NCBI RefSeq assembly: GCF_003385845.1
Contig: NZ_QRDJ01000007.1
Location: 523,380 to 587,379 of the forward strand
DNA length: 64,000 bases
DNA from: Kushneria indalinina DSM 14324
Lineage (GTDB): Bacteria > Pseudomonadota > Gammaproteobacteria > Pseudomonadales > Halomonadaceae
Reading direction: 5' to 3'
A program made the position numbers and the translations under genes. Shown in pieces: positions 23,849-32,577 of this stretch. The notes beneath the pieces were generated by a model, which saw only the letters and a list, made by a program, of their open reading frames with translations, was not told where the DNA came from and ran no database searches. Each line of letters starts with the position of its first letter. Position 1 is the first letter of the stretch.

Positions 23849-25366
23849 TCAACGAGCGGCGCCGTCAAGGCGCGTGTGTTCGGTGATCAGCTCGCGCTCG
23901 CGCGGGTCACGCACGGCGTCCGAGACACGCTGTGACTCGCCCTGAATGACGCGCTCGTGCAGCATCGGCACCGCGGCATCGGTTTTCAGGATGGCGGCCT
24001 CGGCGTCGATGATCGCCTGGCGGCGCTCGGGGCCGGTCGGCAGGTCAGCAGCGCGGGCCAGCGCTTCATCGACGGCCGGGTCGCAGAGCTGGGCGATGTT
24101 GAAGGAGCCCTCGCAGGCGAAGTCGCTGTACATGTAGGCGACCGGATCACCCGAGTCGAGCATGGTCGCGCGCGACAGAATAAAGGCGTCGAACTGACCG
24201 GAGAGCATGTCGGACTCGATGTGGGCGTACTGGCGAACCTCCTGATGAACGTCAAAACCGGCCGCCTCGAGCTGCTGCTCCAGCAGCACCGCCACTTCCG
24301 GCAGCTCGGCCCGGTCGGTAAAGGTGCCCAGCGTAATGTCGGCGCCATCCGGGTCGGCGGCATCGGCACGTCCCTCGATCGGCGAGCGCAGACCGTCGGC
24401 CCAGGCCAGCGCCGGGCCCAGCAGACCCTTCGCCTCATCGGCGCGCCCTTCGTAGACTGTTCTCACGATGGCCGCCCGATCGAGTGCCTCACGGGCAGCA
24501 GCGCGCAGCGCCGGGTCCTGGAACGGGCCCTTGTCGGTATTGAGATAGAGCGTGTTGGTGCGCGGCATCGGTACCTCATGCACCAGTTCCGGGTCGACCA
24601 GCGCGACCTGGGAGACCGGCACGGCCTCGACCACGTCGGCGGTGCCGGTGCGCAGCGCTGCGGCACGGGCGGTGCCGTCGGGCACGTAGTCGGCATCGAT
24701 GCCGGCAAGCTCGGCGCGCTCGCCCCAGTAGTCGTCATACCGATCCAGCCGGGCGCTCTGGGTGCCGTTGATCTCCTTCAACACGAACGGTCCGGTACCG
24801 GCCTCGATCGGGTTGACCCGGCCATCCTCGCCGTAGGCCTTTTCGGCCATGATCGCCAGCTGCGGGCTGGAAAGGCGATTGGGCACCAGCGGGTCGGACG
24901 TTTCGGTCTGCACCCGCACGGCGCTGTCGCCGTCGGCCTCAATGGTCATTTTAACGCCATCGAGAATGCGCGGGCGCGGTACGGCGTTGGTGGCCGCCGT
25001 CAGCGACTTGACCACCTGCTCGACGGTGAGCGGCGTGCCGTCATGAAAGGTCACATCATCACGAATTTCGAAGCGCCAGGTGCGCTCGTCGAGCTGTTCC
25101 CAGTCGGTGGCGAGAAACGGCTGCGGGTCACTGTCATCGTCAAGACGAATCAGGGTCTCGGCGGTGCGCCAGCGCGACAGCTTGAAGGCGTCATCGGTCA
25201 GCGGATTGAGCCCCGAGCGCGGCGGCTGCAGCATGGCCACGCGGACACGGTCGTCACCGTCATCAGCGCGACTATCTTCCTCGGAGGCCTCCTCCTGCTG
25301 ACAGCCGGTGAGCAGGGCCAGTGACAGCGCCATGGCGGGCAGATAAAACGCGTGACGAAGGATCAA
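23849..25366 (-). CDS. ABC transporter substrate-binding lipoprotein, SBP_bac_5 (DppA/NikA) family
   Basis: Extracytoplasmic binding protein of 505 residues. Start is TTG 25366, supported by AGGAG 8 bases upstream. The leader ends in lipobox 'LLTGC' near residue 22, so it should be lipid-anchored. Family signatures are 'FHDGTPLTVEQVVKSL' near 105 and 'GTGPFVLKEING' near 190, which place it in cluster C of binding proteins (peptides, nickel, opines). Located between the ATPase and fused permease genes of one minus-strand operon. Confidence 0.88.
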   Translation of the reverse strand: MILRHAFYLPAMALSLALLTGCQQEEASEEDSRADDGDDRVRVAMLQPPRSGLNPLTDDAFKLSRWRTAETLIRLDDDSDPQPFLATDWEQLDERTWRFEIRDDVTFHDGTPLTVEQVVKSLTAATNAVPRPRILDGVKMTIEADGDSAVRVQTETSDPLVPNRLSSPQLAIMAEKAYGEDGRVNPIEAGTGPFVLKEINGTQSARLDRYDDYWGERAELAGIDADYVPDGTARAAALRTGTADVVEAVPVSQVALVDPELVHEVPMPRTNTLYLNTDKGPFQDPALRAAAREALDRAAIVRTVYEGRADEAKGLLGPALAWADGLRSPIEGRADAADPDGADITLGTFTDRAELPEVAVLLEQQLEAAGFDVHQEVRQYAHIESDMLSGQFDAFILSRATMLDSGDPVAYMYSDFACEGSFNIAQLCDPAVDEALARAADLPTGPERRQAIIDAEAAILKTDAAVPMLHERVIQGESQRVSDAVRDPRERELITEHTRLDGAAR

Positions 25367-25390
25367 GACGGATCTCCTGGGCAGTCGGTA

Positions 25391-26254
25391 TCAAGAAACG
25401 GGATAAAGAGCGGTCGCAGGCGTCGCCGGCATCATCGACGTGATGTCGTGATCCAGATGCGCGGCGTGCACCAGCGCTTTGGTGTGCTCATGCGCGGGGG
25501 CTTCAAACAGCGCCGCCGTGGGGCGGTCCTCGATGATGGCGCCGTCGTGCAAAATGAGCGTGCGCTCGCACAGGCGCGGCATGACGGCAAGATCATGGGA
25601 GATGATCACAAAGGCCGTGCCATCCAGGCGGCTCATGTCGTCAAAGAGCTGCATGACCCGGGCGCGCACCGGCAGATCCAGCCCGCTGAGCGGCTCATCG
25701 GCCAGCAGCAGTCGCGGGCGCAGGGCCACGGCGCGGGCGATCGCCACGCGCTGAGCCTGACCGCCGGACAGCGCGCCGGGGCGATGGCTTAGAAATTTCC
25801 GATCCAGCCCCACCCGGTCGAGCGCCTCATCGATGCGCCTGGTGTGATTGCCTTCAACGCTTAAGCGCACCAGCGGCTCACGGATCAGATCGCGCACGCT
25901 CATGCGCGGGTCGAGCGAGGCGGCCGGGTCCTGGGGGATGTACTGCACCAGCCGGCGATACCAGCGCAGGGCGCGTACCGAGGCCGGGCGCACGGCCCGC
26001 CCCTGACAGGTGATCGACCCGGCATCGGCGCCTTTCAGCGCCAGCAGCAGGTTCAACAGCGTGGTCTTGCCGGCCCCGGAAACGCCGGCCAGGCCGATGC
26101 GCTCGCCGGCCTGAATCGACAGGTGGATATCGCGCAGGATCGTGCGGGCCTGTCGCGCGCGCCAGAACGCCAGGCTCGGCGGGTGAAGATGCTTGTAGAG
26201 CCCGTTGGCACACAACAGCGGCACCGGGGCGTCGTCGGAATCTACGCCGTGCAC
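25391..26254 (-). CDS. ABC transporter ATP-binding protein, DppF/NikE type
   Basis: ATPase of 287 residues; GTG start at 26254 overlapping the end of the preceding ATPase gene by 13 bases. Walker A 'GVSGAGKTTLL' near residue 56, signature 'LSGGQAQRVAIARA' near 160, Walker B 'LLLADEPLSGLD' near 181, switch His in 'VIISHDLAV'. It is the second nucleotide-binding subunit of the peptide/nickel-type importer. Confidence 0.9.
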   Translation of the reverse strand: MHGVDSDDAPVPLLCANGLYKHLHPPSLAFWRARQARTILRDIHLSIQAGERIGLAGVSGAGKTTLLNLLLALKGADAGSITCQGRAVRPASVRALRWYRRLVQYIPQDPAASLDPRMSVRDLIREPLVRLSVEGNHTRRIDEALDRVGLDRKFLSHRPGALSGGQAQRVAIARAVALRPRLLLADEPLSGLDLPVRARVMQLFDDMSRLDGTAFVIISHDLAVMPRLCERTLILHDGAIIEDRPTAALFEAPAHEHTKALVHAAHLDHDITSMMPATPATALYPVS

Positions 26255-27078
26255 AAAAGCCCCTCGCGGGCATCGAAGTCGGGGGCAAAGGGCGGCCGGC
26301 CCGGGGCGCTGTCGTGCAGCGCGCGTACCAGCTGGCGCGTAAAACGGTGCTGCGGGTTGGCGATGATGTGGGTCAGCGTATTGCTCTCGACCAGCCGGCC
26401 CTCATCGATGATGACCGCGCGCTCGCACAGCCGGCAGGCCGCGCCGATATCGTGGGAGATAAACAAAAGCGCCGGGGTATCCGCCGTGCCGGTGCACTCG
26501 CGCAAAAGCTTTAACACCTCATTCTGAGTCAGCACATCCAGCGCGGTGGTGGGCTCATCGGCAACGATCAGTGCCGGTTTGCAGGCCAGTGCCAGCGCCA
26601 TGCAGATGCGCTGGCGCTGGCCGCCGGAGAGCTCGGCCGACGAGCGCTTGAGAATCTCTTCGACGTGGGCCATCTGCATGCCGCGCAGCAGGGTCACGAC
26701 CGCCTCGTCGGCGGCCCTGCGGGAGAGGCCGTGAAAGCGCATGAAGGGCTCGCGCAGCTGCGTGCCGACGCTGACCAGCGGGTTGAGCGCCGAGTGGGTG
26801 TCCTGAAACACCATCCCCGAGCGCGACTGCACCGGGCGGCGGGTGGCGCGGATATCGGCCACTTCCACACCGTTGATGCACACGCTGCCATCGACATGCA
26901 CCGAGTGCGGCGACAGCCCCAGAATGGCGCCGGCCGTCAGCGACTTGCCCGACCCCGACGGCCCCAGCAGGCAGACCCGCTCACCGGCGGCAACGTGAAA
27001 GCACAGGTCGCTCACCACCGGCTGGCCATCCACCCGGATACACAGCTCATTGACCTTTAGCACGTCATTTCCCGACAT
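26242..27078 (-). CDS. ABC transporter ATP-binding protein, DppD/NikD type
   Basis: First gene of the operon, 278 residues from ATG 27078 (a TTG two codons upstream is an alternative). Walker A 'GPSGSGKSLTAGAIL' near 38, signature 'LSGGQRQRICMALALA' near 150, Walker B 'LIVADEPTTALD' near 172. 'VFQDTHSALNPLVSVG' is typical of DppD/OppD. The region upstream contains a Zur-like inverted repeat at 27125-27137. Confidence 0.9.
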   Translation of the reverse strand: MSGNDVLKVNELCIRVDGQPVVSDLCFHVAAGERVCLLGPSGSGKSLTAGAILGLSPHSVHVDGSVCINGVEVADIRATRRPVQSRSGMVFQDTHSALNPLVSVGTQLREPFMRFHGLSRRAADEAVVTLLRGMQMAHVEEILKRSSAELSGGQRQRICMALALACKPALIVADEPTTALDVLTQNEVLKLLRECTGTADTPALLFISHDIGAACRLCERAVIIDEGRLVESNTLTHIIANPQHRFTRQLVRALHDSAPGRPPFAPDFDAREGLLCTA

Positions 27079-27124
27079 GTTCAACGCACGCCTCTGACCG
27101 TCTGGATGGCTCTATATTTGATAA

Positions 27125-27137
27125 GTTATATCATAAC
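27125..27137. promoter_or_regulatory. Zur-like operator upstream of the peptide/nickel-type ABC operon
   Basis: GTTATATCATAAC, in an AT-rich gap 47 bases before the first ATPase gene, is an inverted repeat (GTTAT / ATAAC) that differs at one base from the gammaproteobacterial Zur core GTTATA-N-TATAAC. If real, the importer would be induced by zinc starvation. Assignment is inference from the motif only. Confidence 0.5.
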
Positions 27138-27294
27138 AATCAAGGCATTGTATTGTGATTTCCTTAAGCCTTTAGAAGGGCTTGCCGGCCTTGCAAGGGG
27201 CGGCAAAAAGCGACCCTGAAAGCTCAATGTGCCCCTGCTAATGTTGAAAGGGCACAGTGACATCAAACCCGCGGCAACACCGGCAGGAGGCGAC

Positions 27295-27648
27295 ATGCAG
27301 ATTCAGCTCAAGCGCATTTATGATCCAGTCGACCAACATGACGGCCATCGGGTGCTGATCGACGGCATGTGGCCGCGGGGCGTGGCCAAAAAGGACGCTC
27401 ACATCGATGACTGGTATCGCGACATCGCGCCCTCGAAGGATCTTCTCAAGTGGTTCGGCCACGACCGCGACCGCTGGGAGGGCTTTTATGACGCCTACCG
27501 CAAGGAGCTGCGCGAGGGGGACTCAACGCTTCCCCAGACCCTGCGCGAGCACGCCCAAAAGGAAGGGCTGACGCTGCTTTATGCCGCAAAGGACGAGGAG
27601 TGCAACAACGCCGTGGTGCTCAGGGATTTTCTCAAGCACACCCGCTAG
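27295..27648 (+). CDS. DUF488 family protein
   Basis: Conserved uncharacterised protein of 117 residues. ATG 27295 follows GCAGGAGG; the frame is open further upstream but that part is not conserved-looking. The DUF488 hallmarks are 'KRIYDP', 'RVLIDGMWPRGV', 'DDWYRDIAPSKDLLKWFGHD' elements and 'LLYAAKDEECNNAVVL'. Function in the family is unknown. Divergent from the ABC operon and followed by a small gene on the same strand. Confidence 0.85.
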   Translation: MQIQLKRIYDPVDQHDGHRVLIDGMWPRGVAKKDAHIDDWYRDIAPSKDLLKWFGHDRDRWEGFYDAYRKELREGDSTLPQTLREHAQKEGLTLLYAAKDEECNNAVVLRDFLKHTR

Positions 27649-27736
27649 AGGGTAACCGCCGACCCGAATGGGCGTTCGAAGTGTCGGCCGCCCTCGTCTA
27701 CGCTGCACAAACACGCACTGGAGACAGGGAGCTGTC

Positions 27737-28009
27737 ATGCCGATTGTTCAAAGACTTGAAGACGTCACGCGCACCATGATCGAGGATGCCAAAGCCGCTA
27801 CCGACACCGGGCCGGATGCCGAGCCGGGCGGCCATGAGCACAGCAACAACCCGGTGGCGGATCTGGGCATGTCGCTGAAGCCGCACATCGATCAGGGCAT
27901 GTCGATTCAGGAAGTGGCCGACCGTATCGGTGCCTCGACCGACCTGGTCGATCGCTGCATCAGCCACCCGATCGTCACCCAGCTTGATGAGGGCAAGGAC
28001 GGGCGCTGA
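27737..28009 (+). CDS. Small hypothetical protein with a possible helix-turn-helix
   Basis: Ninety residues from ATG 27737 (AGGGAG 6 bases upstream). I do not recognise the family. The C-terminal half reads like a helix-turn-helix: 'MSIQEVADRIGASTDLVDRCI', while the N-terminal part is acidic and His/Asn-rich. A strong intrinsic terminator follows, so this is a real transcript end. No partner gene is evident. Confidence 0.6.
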   Translation: MPIVQRLEDVTRTMIEDAKAATDTGPDAEPGGHEHSNNPVADLGMSLKPHIDQGMSIQEVADRIGASTDLVDRCISHPIVTQLDEGKDGR

Positions 28010-28043
28010 GCGCTCGCTTTCCTTTCCGATCCGAGATGCATCA

Positions 28044-28073
28044 ATGCCTGCCCGCGCGTCAGGCATTTTTTTT
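28044..28073 (+). terminator. Intrinsic terminator after the small HTH-like gene
   Basis: Stem ATGCCTG / CAGGCAT with a 9-base loop, followed by a run of eight T. It overlaps the last codons of the convergent MFS gene. Confidence 0.78.
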
Positions 28074-29216
28074 GACGGCAGTTCGGGCCGCAGGTCGCTG
28101 GTCCGCTCGGGCCACCCCTGCCGTTAGCGCCAGTCCGGCAAAGAGGATGACGGCGTACTGAGGGGAGAGCATCTCCATCAGCGCGCCGAAGATTGGTGCC
28201 CCGGCCGTCTGACCGATCGCAATGGTCAGAAAGCCGATCATCAGTCCGGTCGCCGGACGCTGTGATAGCGCCTCGACACCCCACACCAGATAGACCCCGG
28301 TAATCATGATATAGGCCAGGCCGAACAACACACCGCCGCTCAGGGCCAGCGCCGGCGTGGTGCCTTCCATGCCGACCATCACGATGCCGCCTGCCATGGC
28401 GATCAGAAAGACGCGATGCACCCGGTCCACGCCAAAGCGGGCCACCAGAGAGCCTGCCAGCGCCCCCACCATGCCCGCCGCACCGATGGCGATCCAGAGC
28501 AGTCCGGCGCCGGTACTGCCCCAGTCCAGCCGCAGCGACACCAGCTGCCCGCCAAAGGACCACAGCGCGGTGCTGGAAGCACCCATCAAAAAGGCAGCGA
28601 CAATCAGATGTTTGAGCGGGCCGTTGAGGGCAGGCAGGCCGCCGGCGGTTTTCCGGTCGCGACCGGGATCGTTCGGCACGCACAAGGCAGCGGCGATCGC
28701 CAGCACCACGGCGGCGGCGGCAAAACCTGCAAACGCCAGTCGCCATTGATCGCCCATCATCAGCGCCACGGGCCCGGACATCACCACGCCCGCCCCGGTG
28801 CCGGCGTTGATGACCGTATTGGTCGCACCCTGACGCTCGGGGCGAACCGCGGCCGCCACAGCGGCCGCCATGGGCGGTGAGGCCAGCCCCGTGCTGGCGC
28901 CGGCCAGCATGACCGCCGCGGCCAGCCAGGGCGCCGAGGGGGCCAGCGCCATGCCGGCCATGCCCACTGCGGCTACCAGCGCCGCGCCGACAGCCACGAT
29001 CCGGGCGCTGAGCCGTTCGGTCAGCCAGGCCGACAAGGTAATGGCAAGGCAGTAGCCCAGAAAGGCCCCGCCCGAGATCAGCCCGCTGAGGGTGGAGGAG
29101 AGCGAGAGATCGGCATCAATCTGCGGCAGAAAGAGCCCGAAAGCGAAGCGGGCAAAGCCGTAACACACGGCAATCAGACCGAAGCCGGTCGCCCCCAGCG
29201 CCAGGGCCGGGCTCAT
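28059..29216 (-). CDS. MFS transporter, YbfB/YjiJ-like
   Basis: Inner-membrane major-facilitator protein, 385 residues with about 12 hydrophobic helices. The N terminus 'GFGLIAVCYGFARFAFGLFLP' and the 'GGAFLGYCLAITLSAWLTERLSAR' loop are typical of the YbfB-like branch (putative efflux or sugar-like transporters). It starts within the end of the TetR gene (4-base overlap), so the two form an operon and it is probably an efflux pump controlled by that repressor. Substrate unknown. Confidence 0.82.
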   Translation of the reverse strand: MSPALALGATGFGLIAVCYGFARFAFGLFLPQIDADLSLSSTLSGLISGGAFLGYCLAITLSAWLTERLSARIVAVGAALVAAVGMAGMALAPSAPWLAAAVMLAGASTGLASPPMAAAVAAAVRPERQGATNTVINAGTGAGVVMSGPVALMMGDQWRLAFAGFAAAAVVLAIAAALCVPNDPGRDRKTAGGLPALNGPLKHLIVAAFLMGASSTALWSFGGQLVSLRLDWGSTGAGLLWIAIGAAGMVGALAGSLVARFGVDRVHRVFLIAMAGGIVMVGMEGTTPALALSGGVLFGLAYIMITGVYLVWGVEALSQRPATGLMIGFLTIAIGQTAGAPIFGALMEMLSPQYAVILFAGLALTAGVARADQRPAARTAVKKNA

Positions 29217-29737
29217 GAGCCCGCTCCCGCCATCAGCGAGGCCGCCGCCTGTCGGGCGGCGACGACCGCCTGCTCGCCGCGATAGACCGCAGCGGCGGTG
29301 GCCCCCTCGAAGAGCACGATGATCTGCTCGACCAGCATCGGATCATCGCGCCCGGTTTCACCCTCGACCAGCACGGCGATACGCTCCGCAACCCGCGCCT
29401 TGTGCGCCAGTACCGCATCCACGATCTCCGGTGTATCGCCGCCGGTCTCACCCAGCGCCCGCAAAAAGAGGCAGCCGCGCGCGCCCTCTACCCGCACCCA
29501 GTCCTCCAGCGCCTTGAACAGCGCATCGATACTCTCCACCTCCAGCCGCCGCGCAAAACGCTTGTCGCGTTCGCCAAGTACCCGGGCGATCAGTGCGTTC
29601 TTGCTGCCGGCGTGCTTGTAGAGGGTGCGGCTTGAGATGCCCGCGCCCTGAGTGAGTTTGTCCATGCCGGTGGCAGTGAAGCCGTGGCGGTCGAAGAGTG
29701 CTTCTGATGCTGTCACGAGCTTGTCCATGATGGTCAT
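29213..29737 (-). CDS. TetR-family transcriptional regulator
   Basis: Repressor of about 174 residues. ATG 29737 is preceded by GAGAGG; the open frame runs on upstream across the promoter and is not coding there. The N-terminal HTH reads 'ASEALFDRHGFTATGMDKLTQGAGISSRTLYKHAGSKNALI'-type elements (Y-K-H recognition helix). The ligand domain follows with 'GCLFLRALGE'. Cotranscribed with the MFS gene. A 20-bp near-perfect palindrome lies 36 bases upstream and is the likely operator. Confidence 0.87.
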   Translation of the reverse strand: MTIMDKLVTASEALFDRHGFTATGMDKLTQGAGISSRTLYKHAGSKNALIARVLGERDKRFARRLEVESIDALFKALEDWVRVEGARGCLFLRALGETGGDTPEIVDAVLAHKARVAERIAVLVEGETGRDDPMLVEQIIVLFEGATAAAVYRGEQAVVAARQAAASLMAGAGS

Positions 29738-29772
29738 GTTGACGCCTCTCTGGAGTGAAACCACACCTTCAA

Positions 29773-29792
29773 TGTAAAACGATCGGTTTACA
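29773..29792. promoter_or_regulatory. Candidate TetR operator between tetR-MFS and the TonB receptor gene
   Basis: TGTAAAACGATCGGTTTACA is palindromic except for one base pair and is centred on CGATCG, typical of TetR operators. A second short repeat, TGTCA-6-TGACA, follows at 29794-29809. It could control both divergent transcripts. Confidence 0.65.
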
Positions 29793-29928
29793 CTGTCAAT
29801 GTAATGACACGGCTTATTGAAATGCCTTGCTCCATTACAGGGAGGTCGTGGGGCGGCGGGTGCTAGAATCAGCGTCAAACCAGACAACACAACGACAACA
29901 ACACCATCACCATTTGCAGGGGAACAAC

Positions 29929-31998
29929 ATGACATCACGCAGGACGCTGCTGCTGGCACTGGCAGGCGCCGTGGCCACGGGGCCGGCTTATGGCGAGCAG
30001 ACCGGGACGACGAATGCCGTGGAGACCATGGTGGTCAGCGCGCCGCGCCTGGCCCGCGAGCTCTATGACACACCGGCGGCGGTCTCGACCGTCGAGCGCG
30101 AGAGCATCCAGCGCGGCCAGCAGCGCGTGCGGCTGGATGAAACGCTCGGCCAGGTGCCGGGCGTGTTTATCCAGAACCGCGACAACTTCGCCCAGGGCCA
30201 GCGCATCGCGATCCGCGGCTTCGGCGCCCGGGCGCCCTTTGGCGTGCGCGGCATTACCATTTTGATGGACGGCATCCCCTATACGCTGCCGGACGGCCAG
30301 GCCCAGGTCGATGCGATCGATCTCGACAGCGCCGAGAGCATCGAGGTGATCCGCGGACCGTCGTCGGTGCTCTACGGCAACGCCGCCGGCGGGGTGATCT
30401 CGGTGACCACTGCCGACGGCCGCGACAACCCCGGCACGCGCCTGCGCGTGGAAGGTGGCAGCGACGGCTACAAAAAAGCCTCCCTACAGACCGGCGGCGC
30501 CAACGGCGACTGGTCGCATCACGTCAGCCTTTCGGCGCTCAACCAGGACGGCTACCGCGACCACAGCTCGGTGGAGAAGTATCTGCTCAACGCCAAATTG
30601 CGCCGCGAGCTTGACGATGACCGCGCGCTGACCGCCATCGTCAACCTGCTCGACAACCCGCGCTCCGAGGACCCGGGCGGCCTGACTCGCGAACAGGTCG
30701 GTGAAAATCGTCGTGGTACAGCAAACTCAAACTTTTATTCCCCAACCCGTATAGATTCCGGTCAGGAAGTCGATCAGCAGGTGCTGGGGCTTCAGTACGA
30801 GGATCTCTCTGCCGGACCGGGCGAGCTCTATCTCAAGGGCTTCTACACCTGGCGCAATTTCGAGCAGCAGCTTCCTTATGTCGGTGACGACAATTTTCTT
30901 GGTTATGATCGTAACTATTACGGTGCCAGTGCCGAGTACCATCAGACGCTGAGCCTGGGCGAGATGCCGCTACGCTACGTGGCCGGCATCGATATCGCGC
31001 GCCAGGAAGATGATCGTTACCGCTACGGCTCAGACGTAGACGGCAATCGGTTGGCCAAATCTGAAGACGAGACCCAGACCGCCACCTCGACCGGGGTGTT
31101 TGTGCAGGGTGATCTGGATCTGACCGATCAGTGGACCGCCTCGTTGGGCGCGCGCTATGACCGCGTCAGGCTCAAGATCGACGATGACTTCACTGACAGC
31201 GACGATAACAGTGGTGATCGCGAATTCAACGAGTGGAGCGGCTCCGCGGGCTTAAGCTATCGCTATCTGCCCGACCACCAGGCCTATGTGAACACCGGCA
31301 CCTCATTTGAGACACCGACCTTCTCCGAATTTGCCAACCCCGCCGGAGGCGGCGGCTTCAATTCAAGCGTCGAGCCGCAGAAGGCGTGGAACCGCGAGCT
31401 CGGTCTGCGCGGCCACTTCAGCAACGGTCTGGACTACGACGTGGCGCTGTTCTCGGTGCGGGTGCGCGACGAGCTGGTGCCCTACACCCTGGACGGTGAT
31501 AACGACCGAACCTTCTATCAAAACGCCGGCGACACCGACCGTGACGGTCTGGAAGCGGCGCTGGGCTGGCAGATCGATGAGACCTGGCGGCTGGACAGCG
31601 CGCTGACGCTGGCCCACTACCGCTTCGACAGCTTCGAAGACGACGAAGGGCGCTATGACAGCAACCGCATTCCCGGCCTGCCGGAGCAGACCTGGGTCAA
31701 CTGGCTCACCTGGGAGGGGCGGGATCAGCGCTTTGCCACGCTCGAGACGCAGTACATCGGCGACATGGTGGCCGACAACGCCAACGACGTGGACGTCGAC
31801 AGCTACTGGCTGATCAACCTGCGCGCGGGAGAGGGCTGGCAGCTCAACGGTGACAGCCGACTCAACCTCTACGCCGGCATTCGCAACCTGTTTGATCGCG
31901 AGCACTTCGCCAATACCCGCATCAACGCCAGCAACGCCCGCTACTTCGAGCCGGCACCGGGGCGGACCTTCTATGCCGGGGTCGAGGTCGGATTCTAG
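29929..31998 (+). CDS. TonB-dependent outer-membrane receptor, YncD/PqqU-like
   Basis: Outer-membrane gated channel, 689 residues. ATG 29929 has GCAGGGG 5 bases upstream and begins a signal peptide ending Ala-Tyr-Gly near residue 24; the upstream open frame is a CA-rich leader, not coding. The TonB box is 'ETMVVSA' near 33; the plug shows 'IAIRGFGARAPFGVRGI', 'MDGIPYTLPDGQAQVD' and 'IEVIRGPSSVLYGNAAGG', a pattern I recall from YncD (PqqU). The barrel ends in Phe, as expected for BAM insertion. Substrate uncertain: PQQ-like cofactor or a metal chelate. Located divergently from tetR-MFS and 3 kb from the Zur-box ABC operon, with which it could cooperate (inference). Confidence 0.85.
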   Translation: MTSRRTLLLALAGAVATGPAYGEQTGTTNAVETMVVSAPRLARELYDTPAAVSTVERESIQRGQQRVRLDETLGQVPGVFIQNRDNFAQGQRIAIRGFGARAPFGVRGITILMDGIPYTLPDGQAQVDAIDLDSAESIEVIRGPSSVLYGNAAGGVISVTTADGRDNPGTRLRVEGGSDGYKKASLQTGGANGDWSHHVSLSALNQDGYRDHSSVEKYLLNAKLRRELDDDRALTAIVNLLDNPRSEDPGGLTREQVGENRRGTANSNFYSPTRIDSGQEVDQQVLGLQYEDLSAGPGELYLKGFYTWRNFEQQLPYVGDDNFLGYDRNYYGASAEYHQTLSLGEMPLRYVAGIDIARQEDDRYRYGSDVDGNRLAKSEDETQTATSTGVFVQGDLDLTDQWTASLGARYDRVRLKIDDDFTDSDDNSGDREFNEWSGSAGLSYRYLPDHQAYVNTGTSFETPTFSEFANPAGGGGFNSSVEPQKAWNRELGLRGHFSNGLDYDVALFSVRVRDELVPYTLDGDNDRTFYQNAGDTDRDGLEAALGWQIDETWRLDSALTLAHYRFDSFEDDEGRYDSNRIPGLPEQTWVNWLTWEGRDQRFATLETQYIGDMVADNANDVDVDSYWLINLRAGEGWQLNGDSRLNLYAGIRNLFDREHFANTRINASNARYFEPAPGRTFYAGVEVGF

Positions 31999-32020
31999 AC
32001 ATCAGGTTTTAAAGAAGAGA

Positions 32021-32042
32021 AGGCCCGCGCTGGCGCGGGCCT
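32021..32042. terminator. Hairpin after the TonB receptor gene
   Basis: Near-perfect stem AGGCCCGCGC / GCGCGGGCCT immediately after the gene. No clear T tract follows on the plus strand, so strength is uncertain. Confidence 0.55.
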
Positions 32043-32148
32043 GACCCACCACCCCATTAAAGGCGCCGCGAATACTGCCGGGATCAGCGTTCAGGGCTAC
32101 AGTGTGAGCCACCGTATCTGTCTCACCGGCCAGGAGAGTGCCTTTTAT

Positions 32149-32535
32149 ATGAAGAAAGCCAGCCTTTATCCGTTCGCCATTGTCATCGCGCTTGCCGGCT
32201 GTAGCGGTGAGGCGCCCGACCGCTCTGACGACGGGCTGGTATTCCAATCCGGCAGCTATACGCACCCCATCGACAGGGACTGCGTCGAGCGCATTGCTCT
32301 GGATCATGACGAGGCGTCAAACCCCGCCGTCACGGTCGATCTGATCGACTCGGCCGAGTGCAGTGGCGCGCTCAGGGAATTTACCGAAACCCACGTCGGC
32401 GACCAGATGTCGCTTCGATTTGACGATCAGGATCTGGTGCGTGACGCCGATGTGTTCGGCCACCTCAGTGACACCGTTACCACTCGGGTCGACAGCGACG
32501 AGCAGGGCCGAGCCATCGTCGAGTATTACCAATAA
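32149..32535 (+). CDS. Small putative lipoprotein of unknown function
   Basis: 128 residues from ATG 32149, preceded by CCAGGAGAG. The N terminus is Lys-Lys, a hydrophobic run and lipobox 'LAGC' with Cys near residue 18, so it is probably lipid-anchored. The mature part is rich in Asp and has two further cysteines ('DRDCVERI', 'SAECSGAL') that may pair. I do not recognise a family. It sits alone between the TonB receptor and the convergent phosphodiesterase gene. Confidence 0.65.
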   Translation: MKKASLYPFAIVIALAGCSGEAPDRSDDGLVFQSGSYTHPIDRDCVERIALDHDEASNPAVTVDLIDSAECSGALREFTETHVGDQMSLRFDDQDLVRDADVFGHLSDTVTTRVDSDEQGRAIVEYYQ

Positions 32536-32566
32536 AAAAAGCCCCCGCCCGACAACGGACGGGGGC
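32534..32566 (-). terminator. Terminator between the lipoprotein and phosphodiesterase genes
   Basis: Stem GCCCCCG / CGGGGGC with extra inner pairing; on the minus strand it is followed by seven T, 11 bases past the phosphodiesterase stop. Confidence 0.8.
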
Positions 32567-32577
32567 CTGATCACCCC

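Noticed and set aside
22042-23886. Very long open frame (over 600 codons) antisense to the fused permease
   Set aside because: Low-complexity Gln/Arg/His-rich product with no motif; a by-product of GC-biased third positions in the permease gene. The same applies to long antisense frames over narG, narH, narX and the binding-protein gene.
29827-29928. N-terminal extension of the TonB receptor with a His/Gln-rich stretch
   Set aside because: It precedes a proper ribosome site and signal peptide and comes from translating the CA-rich leader.
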